In this document: one piece after another, positions 9,967 through 23,300 of the stretch
How positions within the stretch are numbered: the first letter of the stretch is position 1
Layout of the letters: each line of letters starts with the position of its first letter
Origin: Pelargonium nanum
Taxonomy: Eukaryota > Streptophyta > Magnoliopsida > Geraniales > Geraniaceae
DNA: 40,686 nt
Direction of reading: 5' to 3'
NCBI GenBank assembly: GCA_036897485.1
Contig: JAYMTF010000300.1
Span: 1 to 40,686 of the forward strand
Translations under genes and position numbers: made by a program
The notes under the pieces: generated by a model
Databases searched by the model: none
What the model was told of the DNA's origin: nothing
What the model saw: the letters and a program-made list of their open reading frames with translations, nothing else

Positions 9967-12900
9967 CTACTGCTCCAACTCCTCTTCGTCGGGTAATACC
10001 ACTGCAAGTAAAGAGTACTTGACTCGAAGAGAAATTTTACCTTTATCAACAAACAGTTTAGCCCCAGAAACAACCCAGTACCCGGGAGTTTCCTGAGGCC
10101 CTCGGGTCATCTCTGTTGTATCGACGAATTTTAGAAGCTTGGGGGCTTGGACAGGCACTGGAGGGCCCCCGGGATAAACAGCAGAGTTTATGTTCACGTC
10201 AGCTGGCCGTGGTGGCGGCTTCTGGACAGATGTGAAGTGGTGACTGATGAGTGTAGATATGAGTCCAGATTTTGCCGCCAACCCTGGTGATCCATCCCAC
10301 TCTTGATTCTTTACGAGTGTAGCCCCCAACACAGTTGAGAAGCGGAGTCGTAAGAAGAGAACGTTTTTCATCCCGTAATTCTCGACCTGTAATTGAGCAC
10401 CAGTTACGATAGAAAGATCCTCCTCAGACTCCACGGGAGCAGTGCAGACGTGAGAGAAGTTTTTCCATTGTACTTTCTCGAAGTATTTGCGGTCAGAGGG
10501 CTCTCTCCGGAAATTGCCATCTAGATCCTCTTGAAGTTGGAAAATCTTTGGTAGTGAGGAGAGGTGCTGCAAATGTATGGCTAAGCGGTTGCTTCTTTTA
10601 CCTTCTAGATAAAGCCGGAGGCCTGTGACCGGCCTCTTACCCACATCAACCTGCCATAAGATTGATATACGGCAAATTAAGGTTTGGGCAGAAAAAAATA
10701 CCACCAAACACCGAATAATAGGTAGTAATGTTCATACTTGAATACAATTGGTTAGTTTCATCAAATGGACAAGAATTAGGTAGAGAAATGAATGAAATAG
10801 GATAGCTCTATAGTCACCATCACTAGAATTATGATTCATAACAACAAAGAAATGAGTAATTAGAAAACAAAATATAACTTATAAGCATATCACAGCTGCA
10901 CTTGGATTTCACGAGTAACGGAGTAACATTTTCTGGTTTAAGGGAGAAGGGCTTGCCCTTGTAAGTTGTAACAGACTGCACAATCAGGTTTTGAAAATGC
11001 ATATGAAGTTATACAGTAGTCTAACCTGAAAGCCCAGCTGCAGGAAATGACCAAGTACTATATTTTGCGTTTTCAAGGTTATAATTGTGACTTAACATAT
11101 ATAAACTTAAGAGCCTCAATGATAAAACACACGCAGTGAATCAGAACAGACCAATCTAAAAAGAAAAGAAGCTTTACCGGAATGGTATTCACATAAAGTT
11201 TGGGACCCATGAGACTGAATTGTAAAGATGAAGAGCTCTGCTGCTTGCGTTGTGGGCCAAGAGGAAGTTCGCTGAACACTGGAGCCCACTGTCTTGGCAG
11301 CTGAAATTCCAAAAACTGGTGGAGTTCTTCAATTGGTGGTTTATCTGACAGAGACAGCAGAGACAGGTATGAAATTTCTTGGATTGTTGGTTTAGCTTAA
11401 ATTAACTACACATATATTTTCAATCAACAGGAAAATTACGAAAAAATGGCGCGATAAGGGCCCGTTTAGTTGATGAAACACCGTTAGGGCAACCGGAATA
11501 ATGTGCTGTGATTAGACCAACTTCGGCTAAACTGAATGTGTAATAGCATTCCTCAATTTGTTACATGATAGCAGTTAAACGGCCTGGACATTTAAAAGAA
11601 TAACATCTCTAAGTTTCAACCTGATCTTGCACTTCAAGTGAAGCAGCAACAACTGACCTCTAGGGTGTATTTCATTAGAGGATTAGAATGAAAAAAATAT
11701 GGTTGTAGCAGCTGAGGTCAATCCTATTGCTAAACCTAAATGGTTGATTTTAGACCCAAGGACTGGTTAAGAATGTAGTATTATTTCATGAAGGGGCACA
11801 AGACTAGAAATTTCATTCAACAGCTTAAAAGTAACACCCAACTTTCTAATATTTGCTGTGACTAAATTGCCAAATCCCACTAAGAAGATGAACTAATAAG
11901 GAAATCTATAAGAGCTTGAATTTTGTGCAAGACTTTTCAAGGCAATACAAAATTTAATCGTGCATCATAAATAAAGTCAAACATTCCCTTTCACCACATA
12001 GACATCCAAAATGAGATTGAAGTTATTATATCAGAATTGCACAAAGAAGGAAGGATTATGCTTACATCGTAAGTAGAGATTTATGGCATGGCTCAAGAAT
12101 CCACTGCCTGGTACTCCATTTAACAGAGAGGTAATTGGGATAAAGGACATAGAGAGGACATCGGGCTCAAGCTGAACAGTGTGTAACCACTCCTCATGGG
12201 ATAGATTCCTATTGTCATTTCCACCTCTCCTCTTACAAATGCTTACGATATCCTGCAACAGAAATCATATGTAACTTAATGACAATATTCAAATTAAGTA
12301 CTATTAGAAAACATCCACAAGGATTTCAACTAAACAGACCTCTTTGTGCGAATAAGAACTTGATGGGCTGATATCAGCAAATCTCAGTCGGTGCTCCCCT
12401 CTTTCAAACTGAAACAAAATAGTTTACATAAGATATCTACCCACAAAATTTTCACTGGGTAACATTCAAAACTATTAAGGTTGATTCAATGCTCAATGAG
12501 ATCAAAACCATTATCAGTTTTTTTTTTTTCTTAAAAAAAAAAGATACCAAAACTATTATAGTGATTAATAATACCCAACATCAGGCAGTTATGTACAACC
12601 TAGTTAGCATCCCCTCATTTTTTGAGGTAATGCAGTGGAAATATCATAATGATACAGAACAAGACATCAGAAGGATATATGTCTGAACTGGTAAGAAACT
12701 GACTCACTAGAAATAGAGGAATTACCCAGATTGTAAATATTTCTAAGAACATTGAACATAGTGCAACCCCCTTCCAATAAAAATTATAAATAATAAAAAA
12801 ATCACTATGGCACCAAAACAAAGCATAAACATTGTCTTCTACATACATCTTAAAATGGTTTCTCATGAATTTCATAAACGATTGAAACTTAAGACCTAAC

Positions 12901-14664
12901 TAAATAAGACTAGTATTGGTGAACTTATCAAAAACTGTCATTCTGGTAAATTTGTTCAGAAGTCATACTACCTTGTCACTCTGATAAACTTGTTCTGAAG
13001 TCATGCCATATTGTCCATTGGTATCCAAAAATCTCTTATCCGCCATGTCCTTTAACTTTTTCTGTACGTCAGCAGGTTGAAGAGTTGATGAATGCTGCTG
13101 CTTCATATAAATGACATCCTTGCCTCCCATCTTGACACCAACAATAATATGGGTGCCAAAAGTCTCAATAAACCTGGGATGAACAAATCAATAAAGCCAT
13201 TTCATATTACAAACTCATATTCCATACACTTTGATCCACAATAATATCTTCTGGATACCAAAAACTACACATTAAAGAAGGAATGATAAACTTTCTCAGC
13301 CAAACTAGGGACACAAATTTACTGTAATGTTATCATCTGACCTTGCTAGCGCGGCAGGTTCCCATGATGATGGGACAGCTTTCTTAACATGATCACGCAG
13401 AACTACATGAGATTTTTCCAATGCAACTGTGTACAGTGTGATGAATACCCCATCAAAAGCAAGGGTCTTAGTGTTGGCAGCATCTTTCTGCCAACTACCA
13501 GAAAATTCGAACATGGCATTGAAGAGGCCTGAGGGAATTTTACCAGTCAAAGCTATTTCCTGGTTGAACTGCTCTGACATCTGATGGAAAAAAGAAAGAA
13601 AAAGGAAAGCGGAAAGTGAGAGAAAGATGTATGATGAAACCCGCAAAACATTACTCTGGTCTATAATCAGTCGTAGTCAAATAGTGCATATAGCATAGCA
13701 TGCAAACAGCCTGACCTGGTATCTCAAACAGAATGCAGTCCAACAACAGTCATAAGTGTTTGCTATATGGGTCAGCAATCAATAAAAATTGAATCCCAAG
13801 TTCCCTACTTTAACCCCGCTTTTGATGCCATTATAGAAAACAAATTTAAGGTTAATTAAAATACAGGTATCATCACTATAGCAGTGATGCTAACTGAAAA
13901 TCATCAGGGTCCAAAAAAAATGACAGCTGGAAAATGAATCCATGAGACAATCATGAAGCATTAATTAAAGTATGCATATCATATAATGAGCAGCCATGCA
14001 AGCTGCAGGTGATTGAATATGCAAGTTTCATGGAGTTTTAAGTAACATATGTAATTAACACTAACCTCTGACCATACACAAGCAAAACCATCACTTTATT
14101 CCCAACCAAAAAACTGATGTCAAAAGAACACAACAAACTCTAAAACCCATTTGTTTGGCCCAATATGGTGCACGGATAAAGTGACTGAAAACAGGAGACT
14201 GCATAATGCATAAAAATTATAAAACAAAAAAAAACATAAAAAGTATCAAAAGATAAATGTTTATTTCAGCAAGAATGCATATAATTGAAATATGCTAGCA
14301 AAGTGGCAATAACAAAATATGGCAACAAATTGGAAAAATTATAGCATTGAAATAACATTTACGATTAACAAAATTGAACATTACAAGGAAATATTAGCAT
14401 TACCTGCTGAAAAGAGAGAACATCGGATCTAAACCGTGTGCGCTCCCCTTTATCGCACTTGATTGATCTAGACACATTAGGGATTGAAATCCCACCAGGC
14501 AAAACAATATCGCTACCACTGTCTTCATCAATCTCTATCAACCGTGAATCATGTGAATCTCCTTTACAATACTTTAATCTTAGATCTATTGATATGTCGT
14601 AGCCACATCCAATCGACTGAATCGCAATCTCAGCAGCTTTCGGAGCTGGAACCTTAAGTGCCAT
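9967..14664 (-). CDS. MACPF-domain protein (plant CAD1/NSL1 family, At4g24290-like)
   Basis: Seven coding exons close in frame: 14404-14664, 13342-13580, 12972-13173, 12340-12408, 12066-12252, 11178-11344 and 9967-10650. Together they give 602 residues, close to the ~606 I recall for Arabidopsis At4g24290. The membrane-attack-complex/perforin signature (G-T-H, six or seven residues, G-G) is at about 172-184 (FGTHIIVGVKMGG); the usual aromatic before G is Phe. Further family blocks are GERTRFRSD (about 73-81), KRRGGNDNRN, SLLNGVPGSGFLSHAINLYLR and the C-terminal GPQETPGYWVVSGAKL. Plant members of this family (CAD1, NSL1) restrain salicylate-dependent cell death, and a membrane-associated role is assumed for this subgroup. 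Two W-box motifs lie upstream. Which of the four Arabidopsis paralogues is closest rests on remembered sequence. Confidence 0.93.
11458..11588. mobile_element. Tourist/Harbinger-like MITE relic in MACPF intron
   Basis: GGGCCCGTTTAGTTG (11458-11472) faces GCAGTTAAACGGCCT (11571-11585), an imperfect terminal inverted pair of the GGGCCCGTTT type. TAA, the usual target site of such elements, precedes the left end; the right end is too eroded to confirm it. The element sits within the intron between coding exons 5 and 6. Confidence 0.4.
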
Positions 14665-15560
14665 TACTTGATCATCACTCTACTTCATCAAAACCATCCT
14701 TAAACTCTACATATAGTCAATTGTAAAAATGGTTAAAAATAACCCAGAGTTGTTAACATTTTTAAGCATAAAATCTAAGCCACATTCATACTTCAAAGTC
14801 AGCTTAAGTCCACGCAAATACTATAAATTCTCACAAATCGCAATTAATTGACTTCAAAATGTGATTAAACAAATGATCAACAATAAGCAGATATAAGGTA
14901 CAGATTACCAACTTTTATACTCATCTCATATACAGACTGGATCAGAAATCAGCTCAAATACACACATTTTATCACATGCAAGAGGAAAACTAGAGCTTAC
15001 ACATCTCTGCAATTCTGAAGCTATCCACAAGACAACAACCTCAAAACTACACAATTTAGTGCATTTTTCTACTCAATACTAGATCTAAACTATTCCTACT
15101 AAGATTTACGAAAATAAATGCATATTCTGCTTAAATCCACACAAAACACATTCCCTCGACAAATTCATCAACTTCAACTCCATATGATATATCAGTTTTT
15201 CAATGTTTCAGAAAATCAAAACAGCCTATAGATGGATTAGCTCAAATTAAGCAAACATCACACATCTTTTCAATCACGAAACAGATCTGTCTTCAAAATA
15301 TATTCAAAATACATACAAGCGAAGCACAAAATTCACATACATTTTGTCGCCGAAGATATCGTCTCCGTAAATCTTGAGCTGCAACTGAACAGAGCTCAAA
15401 ACTACACAGAAATTCACGAAAAAATCCACCGGAAGATCAGCTCTTCGATCCAAAACATCGCAATATATATTACTGAACTACTAGATTTCACTTCGATAGT
15501 CAAAAGATTAGCTCGAGATTCGATTCAGTGAACGCTTTGTAGAGAGAGAACGGAACAAAG
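14665..15560 (-). promoter_or_regulatory. 5' leader region of MACPF gene with likely leader intron and uORFs
   Basis: Upstream of the start codon there is no coding continuation. A leader exon is suggested at about 15341-15540, ending at a plausible donor (GTATGTG, 15334-15340 on the minus strand). The acceptor is not certain; candidates lie near 14680-14705. Immediately before the main ATG sit very short upstream ORFs at 14680-14697 (five codons plus stop, with another ATG nested) and 14664-14675 (three codons plus stop). The last one's TAA shares its final A with the main ATG. Confidence 0.4.
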
Positions 15561-15668
15561 TAGTGAGAGAAACCCTAGAGAGGAGTGATAGTAAGAAAAT
15601 TAGTTTTTTTTATTTTCGGTTTATTTGTTAAAATTGGAGCTACGAAGAGTGAAAAAATGATTTAAAAG

Positions 15669-15733
15669 TTGACCAAATTAGAAAGCGATTATTGACGCTA
15701 AGACTGTGACTTAAGTAGAGAGATAAAGGTCAA
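15669..15733. promoter_or_regulatory. Pair of W-box motifs upstream of MACPF gene
   Basis: TTGACC occurs at 15669-15674 on the plus strand and again, as GGTCAA, at 15728-15733. AGTCAA, a TTGACT core on the other strand, lies at 15498-15503. TTGAC(C/T) is the WRKY-factor binding core and would fit a defence-linked gene, but short motifs like this also arise by chance. Confidence 0.35.
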
Positions 15734-16198
15734 AGTGATTAATTTTCAATGGAGGGATGATAATGTCACAGGCTGTCATATAAAGTTAAAAGACAATCCA
15801 ATTGTTTGTGAGACTCATGTTTTGATTCGTTTTGAATAAATATTATAGATGACCGATATTATATTTTTTTAAAAAAATATTCATTTCAAAGTATTTTCGT
15901 TACAAATTTTAGATATTCAAAAGAACGACCAATTGTTGAATAGTTGATTAGTATATTGATTCCAACAATTGAACGATATGATTCGGCGTTATCTTCTTTG
16001 TAAGCATATGACAATAGCAGATTTATGAAAACCTCCACTATGAGAATAGAAACAAAATATAAAAAAATGAGAAAAATATGAGTTTGAAGCAAATAACATG
16101 GAAAAAAAATCAATCTACGGTAATAAACATACGACGACACGCAATCATGTTGTCAATCGTCCACGATGGCTGAAATAAATCATCCTCTGTAGACTCCG

Positions 16199-16663
16199 CT
16201 TCCGCGAGGATGGAGAAAAGTAAATACGGACGGTGCTTTTTTTGAAGCTAACAACCAATTTCGAGTTGGATGACCACGCTAATAAATGTTGGGGTGGTGT
16301 CGCCGAAGCTGGTCGGGCATCCATGAGCCGAAGATAGTGGAGGCAGTGGCTATCAAAGAAGCTCTCAGTTGGATTCTAGTTCAAGGCTGGTCCAAACTTA
16401 CCATCAAGTCAGACTCAAGTCAGGTAATAGAGACGCTACAGGCTGGAGAGGAGGATAATAGTGTATTCGGTTTAGTGATTTCAGATATTGTAACTCTATT
16501 AGATCAATTTGACAGTATAGAGTTTGCTCATTGTATACGGCCTGCAAACCGGGTGGCTAATACTTTAGCAAGGTCGTCTAGTTTTGTGTCAGTCCTTTCA
16601 GGTTGGCTGAGGTTCCGTCCCACTCCAGAGGTTCATTCGATTGTTGCTGATGATTGCTCTTAA
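16199..16663 (+). pseudogene. LINE-type RNase H fragment (dead retrotransposon piece)
   Basis: The frame starting near 16199 reads PRGWRKVNTDGAFF, the typical entry into the RNase H domain at the end of plant LINE polyproteins. It then hits TGA at 16271 and TAA TAA at 16280-16285, with local frame damage where the GWGG block should be. It continues open from 16286 to 16663. The acidic RNase H residues are visible: Asp in NTDGA, Glu in IVEAVAIKEA and Asp in IKSDSSQV. The remaining 125-residue open stretch is therefore a retroelement remnant, not a host gene. No poly(A) tail or target duplication was found. Confidence 0.8.
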
Positions 16664-16947
16664 TCAATAATATAAGCTGGTGTTAAATACTCACAAACTG
16701 AAATATGGTGTAGATGGAGATGGTAACGAGACGTTTGCAAATAAATCAAACCGAGTCAATAATGATAATGACACCAACAAAAGAATAACACTAATCATGT
16801 CAGATCTGTTAAACATATGCTTATTCAATACATCATAACACAAAAGAAAATGATTGAACCACCGTTTATACCAAAAGATCAACAGTGGTACAAGAAAAAA
16901 ATTGATGAACATCTAAAGTGAACTAAGTTTCCAATTTTTAGGTTTCT

Positions 16948-16977
16948 AAAATAAAATAAAATAAAATAAAATAAAAT
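16948..16977. repeat. (ATAAA)n microsatellite
   Basis: About six perfect ATAAA units run across these positions. Confidence 0.9.
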
Positions 16978-17324
16978 GTTGATTATGATGTCTTTTATAT
17001 ATACCCTTGTGCCCACATTTTTACAAGTTGTCTTAAAATGATTACTCTCCATTTTACTTTAAAACGTTAGATATACATAAAATACCAATAAAATCTGCAA
17101 AAGCTAAACTTCAACCTGACAAGTAAAACTATTCAATATGAAACAAATTGTACAAAGAATATGCATGTAATGAATATGTAACAAACACTACATCTCAAGA
17201 AAAATGGGTCATGGTTCCAAAGAACATTGCCCAACTAAATAATACAATCCAATTACAGCTCAAAACGTCCGTACACTGTCATATTTCACTGATCCTTCGC
17301 CGGCCAATTTGTATTATAAAAAAC

Positions 17325-20300
17325 TCAGAATTTGCGTGCAAAGAGTTCACAGGTGATTATGTCATCCATGGATGTTGCAGACCTTCCGGCACCAAGTACA
17401 GGAACAATGTTGAAGAAAGGCTCCTTACCAGTTTCAAGCCTCTGACCCATTTCAGCAATTTCCTCGAATGCATTCGTAAACATTACAGACAACATCTCGA
17501 ACGAAAAACCAAGGTTTGTCGGGAAGTAGAATCTTAGGTTCTGCACAAGAAAATACAGCCCATAACAATGAAATACGAGTACGAAGAATGAATAACTATA
17601 TATATATATATATATAGATGATCTCTGATACAAACGAAGCCCTAGTGCTTTATATGGTACCAATATAGAATGAAGCGTATGAAATGGAAACTATGTTGAG
17701 CTCGAGCCATAAGTTTTCTTCTAAATGAAAAGAACTATCTTTTACTAATGTTGTGTGGCTTTTCCTACGAGTGGCATGCTCAGTGCATGGCCACATTTCT
17801 ATTCTATCAAAATTGGTTTAGAAAGAGAAACAAAAATTAATTGATATGAAATAAGAGAACACGTACAGTATAAATTAAAGTGAAAAACAATAAAAATCAT
17901 CCTATCTATCACACTATGGTTATCATGGTCAAAGCCAACCCTCATTTGAGAGAATGTTCATTAACAGCTACATGTCTAGAACATGTGGATTTTCTTAATA
18001 TAAAAGGCACATGTTTACTATAGAGTACCAAATATGACCAATAAAATCAAATTTAATTGCAAGGTAAGGATTTTGCTCATGTTACTGACCGTTATGTCAT
18101 CCCATGCGAAATTATTCTCCGATAAAATTTTATTCAGAAGAAATATGCAAAATCTTGATATTCTTCCTAGTTGCCCCTCTGTGAGAGATGATTGATGATC
18201 CCCACTGTTCTCATTAGTGCCTGGAGAATTACAACAGATCTTGGCAACATGATCACTCGTAATGCACAAAACCGCTGCACATATCTTTCGATGAACAACA
18301 CATTTCTGTACGCAAGAATCGTGCCAGTCTGTGCTCTGAAATCCCCAATATTCTGGAATAACTACAGATGATACCTCTTCCTCATCTTCAGTATCTGTCT
18401 CGGTATCCTCTGGAACATAAAGAACGGGCTTTACTTCTACAAATGCTCTGCAATAGAAAGGTGAGAAAATGAACAGACTTCAGTTTATATTTCAATATTC
18501 TCTCAACTTATAGGCTTCACTCTTCTAGAATTTTCCAGAGAGACTGGAAAAGAAAGGAAAGCAAGGGACTGCAATTGTCCATTTTTAACTTGTGTAGAAC
18601 ACACAATCCATTAGTGCCAAAGCATGCTTCTATGTTTGAAAATAGAGCCGATCATCAGGTAACTTTTCATTACACTAATTTATGATTACTGCAGTTTTCC
18701 CTAACAGCTAAATTTGTGGTTGGAGAGTATTGTTTCTGTTCCATATAACTATGTTTCAAGCTATAAACAAGCAGGCATCCTTGTATTCATGAATTATAAA
18801 TTTAGAATATTGTGCACACGCACGAGATAGAGAGACATGTCATTGTACACGAAGGTGCATCTATAGGTAGCAATTTGTCAACTCAGTTGTAGTCGAGAAA
18901 AGAAAGTCTGCAAGAGTAAGCTTTGTTTAAATCATCAAAGATGGCTTTATGGAAAGTAGTGCAGTATGCAACACATAGTTATATGATTTGAAGGCTGGTA
19001 AAAAAAAAGTAACAAAATCCTGTTGGGCATAATAATGAACCCTATTGTTGCAACTTGCATTACATCCTTGTAAAGACGGTCTATTGTTCATGATATCGAG
19101 TAAACAGAAAACATATTATGTCTTTCTTTGTGTTCACTGGGAGGCTTGCCATGTGTACTAAATTTGACCATCGGATCTTTCCCATTGCATAGCAATTTTT
19201 TTTTTTAAGAATATTTTTTAAGGAGTGCTTTGTGAAGTTGAGAGTAAATGATTCATAGTATTCATAATGGGTGAAAACCAATTTATGGTACGAACAGATT
19301 CAGTCAAGATCAATCAAAAATCCTAAGAATCAGCTCAATCTAGATAAAATAAGATCCCTAAAACTGTGTTAATCAATAATTTATCTCCTGATTTTTTACC
19401 ACTCTAACGGCCACTATTTCCTAATTTCCAGCCACTCTAACATGCTTCTTTGATATGACCAACAAATAGCCTCACCTTTTTAAACTAAAACTAGTATTAT
19501 AAATGAGAATTAAACTATCTTTTCATATTGTTGAGGGAACCAAACTAGAGAATGGAATAGGAACGATTCCAGCCCCATTGCCACCAAGCAAACGTGACCT
19601 GAAAATATTTGGCTAAGTCATATATGTTCAGTTCAAATATGGATCTATGCATGCGGCAGTTGGAACAAGGATCAAGGCTAATGAGTATAAAATTAAGCAA
19701 ATAGAAATATAGATTAATTACCTTTTTGGAAGCTCAGGCACAAGAACAAACAGAACTATGGAATTAAGCATTCTCATTGCTTTGTCAGTATGACAAAGTC
19801 TCATTTCTTTTAGTAGAGTATCTAGCTTCTCCTGAATTTTGGGTCGTTCTGATGATGAAATGTGTGTTGAACAATAGATGACAAAGAGAATAGCAGAGGT
19901 AGATATTGAACTCTTAAAGCTTTTAGCCACTGCCTCACTATTTTCTAGTGCTTGTTCCAGCTCATATGTAGGGCCACCAGTGCAGAGAGTCATTGTGGGA
20001 GGGTCAAGCCCCAACTGTCCAGCCATGTGAAGTATCTCTTCATGCAAGGTTGCCTGGGAACAAACAGTTGATCAACATACAAGGCTAACTAATTCCTGAT
20101 ACTTATGAACGATAAGATGGATGTGAAGATAGATACAACCAAACATGTTGAGTGAAGATGGGGGAAACTGTATTAAGTCAACAAATATTCTCTGAATGTA
20201 ATCACACAATCATCTCATTGAAAAATAAGCACAATAATACCAATAATGCAGCCATCTTCCGAAGATTAAAATCACAGGTCCAACCAGAGAGCAAAAAAAT

Positions 20301-23300
20301 GAAACTTTGATCCATGATACAAAAAATTACTTCCTCCAAACAAAAGCCCCGCTTTTATAAAAGTACGTACTTGCATTTGAGAAGACAGGTGTCCAATGCT
20401 CAATAAACGAAACCTACTAAATCAGGATGAAACATCTGGCTCCATTACCTCGGTCCCAGAAATCCACTTATGCTTTTGTACATCTCATATTTCTTGGATT
20501 TATGTTTCAATTGTTTTCTACAATTTCGTCCCAACTCCCAAGGTCTAACCAATGACTATTACATTGTATCTCTAGTAAATGCTAGTTGGCCTCAATGCAC
20601 ATAAGAAATTAATTAGCAAGCTAAACCATGTTGAACAGTGTTTGAGTTAAATAAAAATTAATGGCTTCTAGTTGGTAAAAAGCATCAAATAGTAATTAAA
20701 TTTACCTGACTGTATGGTCCAATGCAACTAGGTGCCCAGCAGGAAATACTCTGTACATGCAGAACTCTTTTACTATGATCATTTGCAACAAAAACTTCCA
20801 TGTACGCACCCCCTAAACCAACTTCTAATAAAGGAAGTTCAATTGTACTGCGGGATGGAACACCAAAAGGGCATTTCTCCTGTGTTATAAATCTGACATA
20901 TGTCTCATTTGCTATGGCAAATGCATTCATATCAGCAATATAAAGATGAATATAGATGACATTTTCCCAACCATAACCATATGTCGCAAGTTGTGATTCA
21001 ACCTTTTTTAAAACAACCTCCAAATCTTCTTGCAAACCTACAAATCAAGAATAATGTGTAACAAATCAAAATAATTGACATTAGAAGAAGGAATCAATGA
21101 CCAGTGAACATCTTTCTGATACTTTACCGGTTGAAGTTTTGGTAGAGTTTTGCAACCAGCAACAAATAGATAAGGCATTATCCTTTCTTGTTCTTGAGAT
21201 ATGAAGTAGATGTTCTCTAGTTTCAACTGAATTGGTAACTTTGGCAATGGACTGACATATAGGTTCAAATCCCTGTTGGCAGTCTTCTTGGACTTCAAAT
21301 ACTAAACCTGTATTCTCCTTACAGAAATTATCAGGTTTCTCACTGCCACTTAAGGAAACTAAATTTGCCTTCTTTTCCAAATGATAGGCCAAAGGATGTA
21401 GGACACCAACTGGAGCTATGGAATCTGAAGAGTGCAGTATAACTTGAAATTCATCGAGCACAATTCGGGCATTCTGAAAATTCTAAATGTTATGAAGTTG
21501 ACAAAAATAACTAGTAAAATAGACATTGTTGAGCACCAAAATAAAAAACTAGATGTAGATTTACAAGCGTCGAGTGATAATACTTTTTTCCTGACAATAT
21601 TTTCTCATGATAAAAAAATGTTATCAACCAGGACAAAATTGGGAATAAAAAGCAGTCATGCATGTATAATACACAATTCACAAGCCCACACTTATTCATG
21701 AAGAATCACCCCCCTCTCTCTGCACAACGAACACAAGCCCCCAACAACAGGAAAAAAAAATGAAAAGCATTCTAGGCAAATGGATCAAATTCATTTTACC
21801 AAAGAAAGAGGGATGGTGTAAACGTACAGTAAAGAGAGGGCAGTCAAGAGTCAGTGTTTCATATTCTCCTCCCTCACCACAGACATTTATCCCATACAAC
21901 CTGCCAAAAGGATGAAACATGAACACATGGGAAATGTTATCTCATACAATAAATAACTTTATTTTGACATACTCTTTCAACTTGTGCAGGTAGGGCTCCA
22001 AGAATGCTATTTCTTTTCCCAAGTGCTTGTCAGGGTTCAACCCCATGGCAGCAACCTACAAAATAGAATAAGCACCAACTCTAATGAGTCCAGATTAGAA
22101 GCCATCTAAATATATAAAAGGATGTTTCACCTGGTTTGTATTTAAGTTAAAACAGAGATACACTCCAAGCATATTCACACACAAAAATGAATGTGGGTGC
22201 CTGTGTAGTGAGTAACAAACATGAACATGAAGATATATAAGGAGTCAATACATTACAATCACATATGCAGTAAATTTATATATCTACTAATGTTAAGCAT
22301 GACTTTTGCATTATCATTTATAGATAGCCAGTATAAAACTATATATGAAGAGGAAATAGTAAATATTTGATATAAAGGATGATGTATTTGAGCCATGAAA
22401 GGAAAAAGCTTGCTTATAGGAACTTTACATTAAACGTTCTAAATGGGCAAGTTGAGTGTACATTACCAATTAAGATTCAATAAATGAAGTGGTCAAGTTG
22501 GGGAGAGCAAAATTCAGATGCTACACTCTAAAGGTAGACCTCCACATTAAAACATAAGGTCATGCCTTAAAGACATGAGTGGTGATTCGATACCAAAGAA
22601 TCAAACTATATGTGAAATAATAAAAAAGATAGAAGAAGAAAGAAAATTGGGTCACACCTTTACTGTGATAGCCATAATCTCATTGGTTATCTGGTAGAGA
22701 CAAAGAAAAACAGCATATAAGATAAAACAATTTCAACATTAGCATCTATCATTCATATAAGTAAAAATAAAACTTACCATTTCTCGAAGGAGAAAAGACT
22801 GATCCTGTTTCCATAAATATGCCAGAGAAACAAGTCCTAGTCTGGAGCAAACACTTTCAACACGTAGCCTCTGATAATCAGAGGCAATGGCACCAGAAGA
22901 TACTGCTGTAATAGAGGGTATTTGTCTTTTAACTTCATTTAATAAAATAAACATGTCTTCAACTTCATCACCTGGAGTAGTTCTGTAGCTAAGATCCTGA
23001 TGTCTAAATAATACGCAAACAGAGAAAAGTTATTTATTGATATATGAACCTTTTTTTGGTTCGGCACAAGTGTCTCATTTTCGCAATGGAAGTTTCTGTA
23101 TCAGTAGCCAATTTTCACGAGATACATACTTCAGGTGAATATGAAACAAAGACTATTAAAATGGCTTCAAGAACGGTGACAATTAGACAACAAGACCTAT
23201 AATATTAATCAACAAGTTCACGTTGCTTTTCGTTCATATTCAGCTAGAACTTTGATAATGAACATGTGACCATTTTTTCCCTTTCAAAACTATTATTGAG

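Larger units (their letters stand above)
15735..17324. other. Intergenic region between MACPF 5' end and DPH6 3' end
   Basis: It contains the LINE fragment at 16199-16663 and an (ATAAA)n microsatellite at 16948-16977. The remainder is AT-rich and unassigned, apart from the expected DPH6 3' UTR just below 17325. No other gene is seen. Confidence 0.6.

Noticed and set aside
10651..10707. Apparent start (MVVFF...) extending the last MACPF exon upstream
   Set aside because: This stretch is intron; a clear acceptor at 10651-10652 and family similarity begin the exon at 10650.
22510..22610. tRNA-like sequence in a DPH6 intron (GGTGATTCGATACC)
   Set aside because: B-box resemblance only; no convincing A box, cloverleaf or tail.
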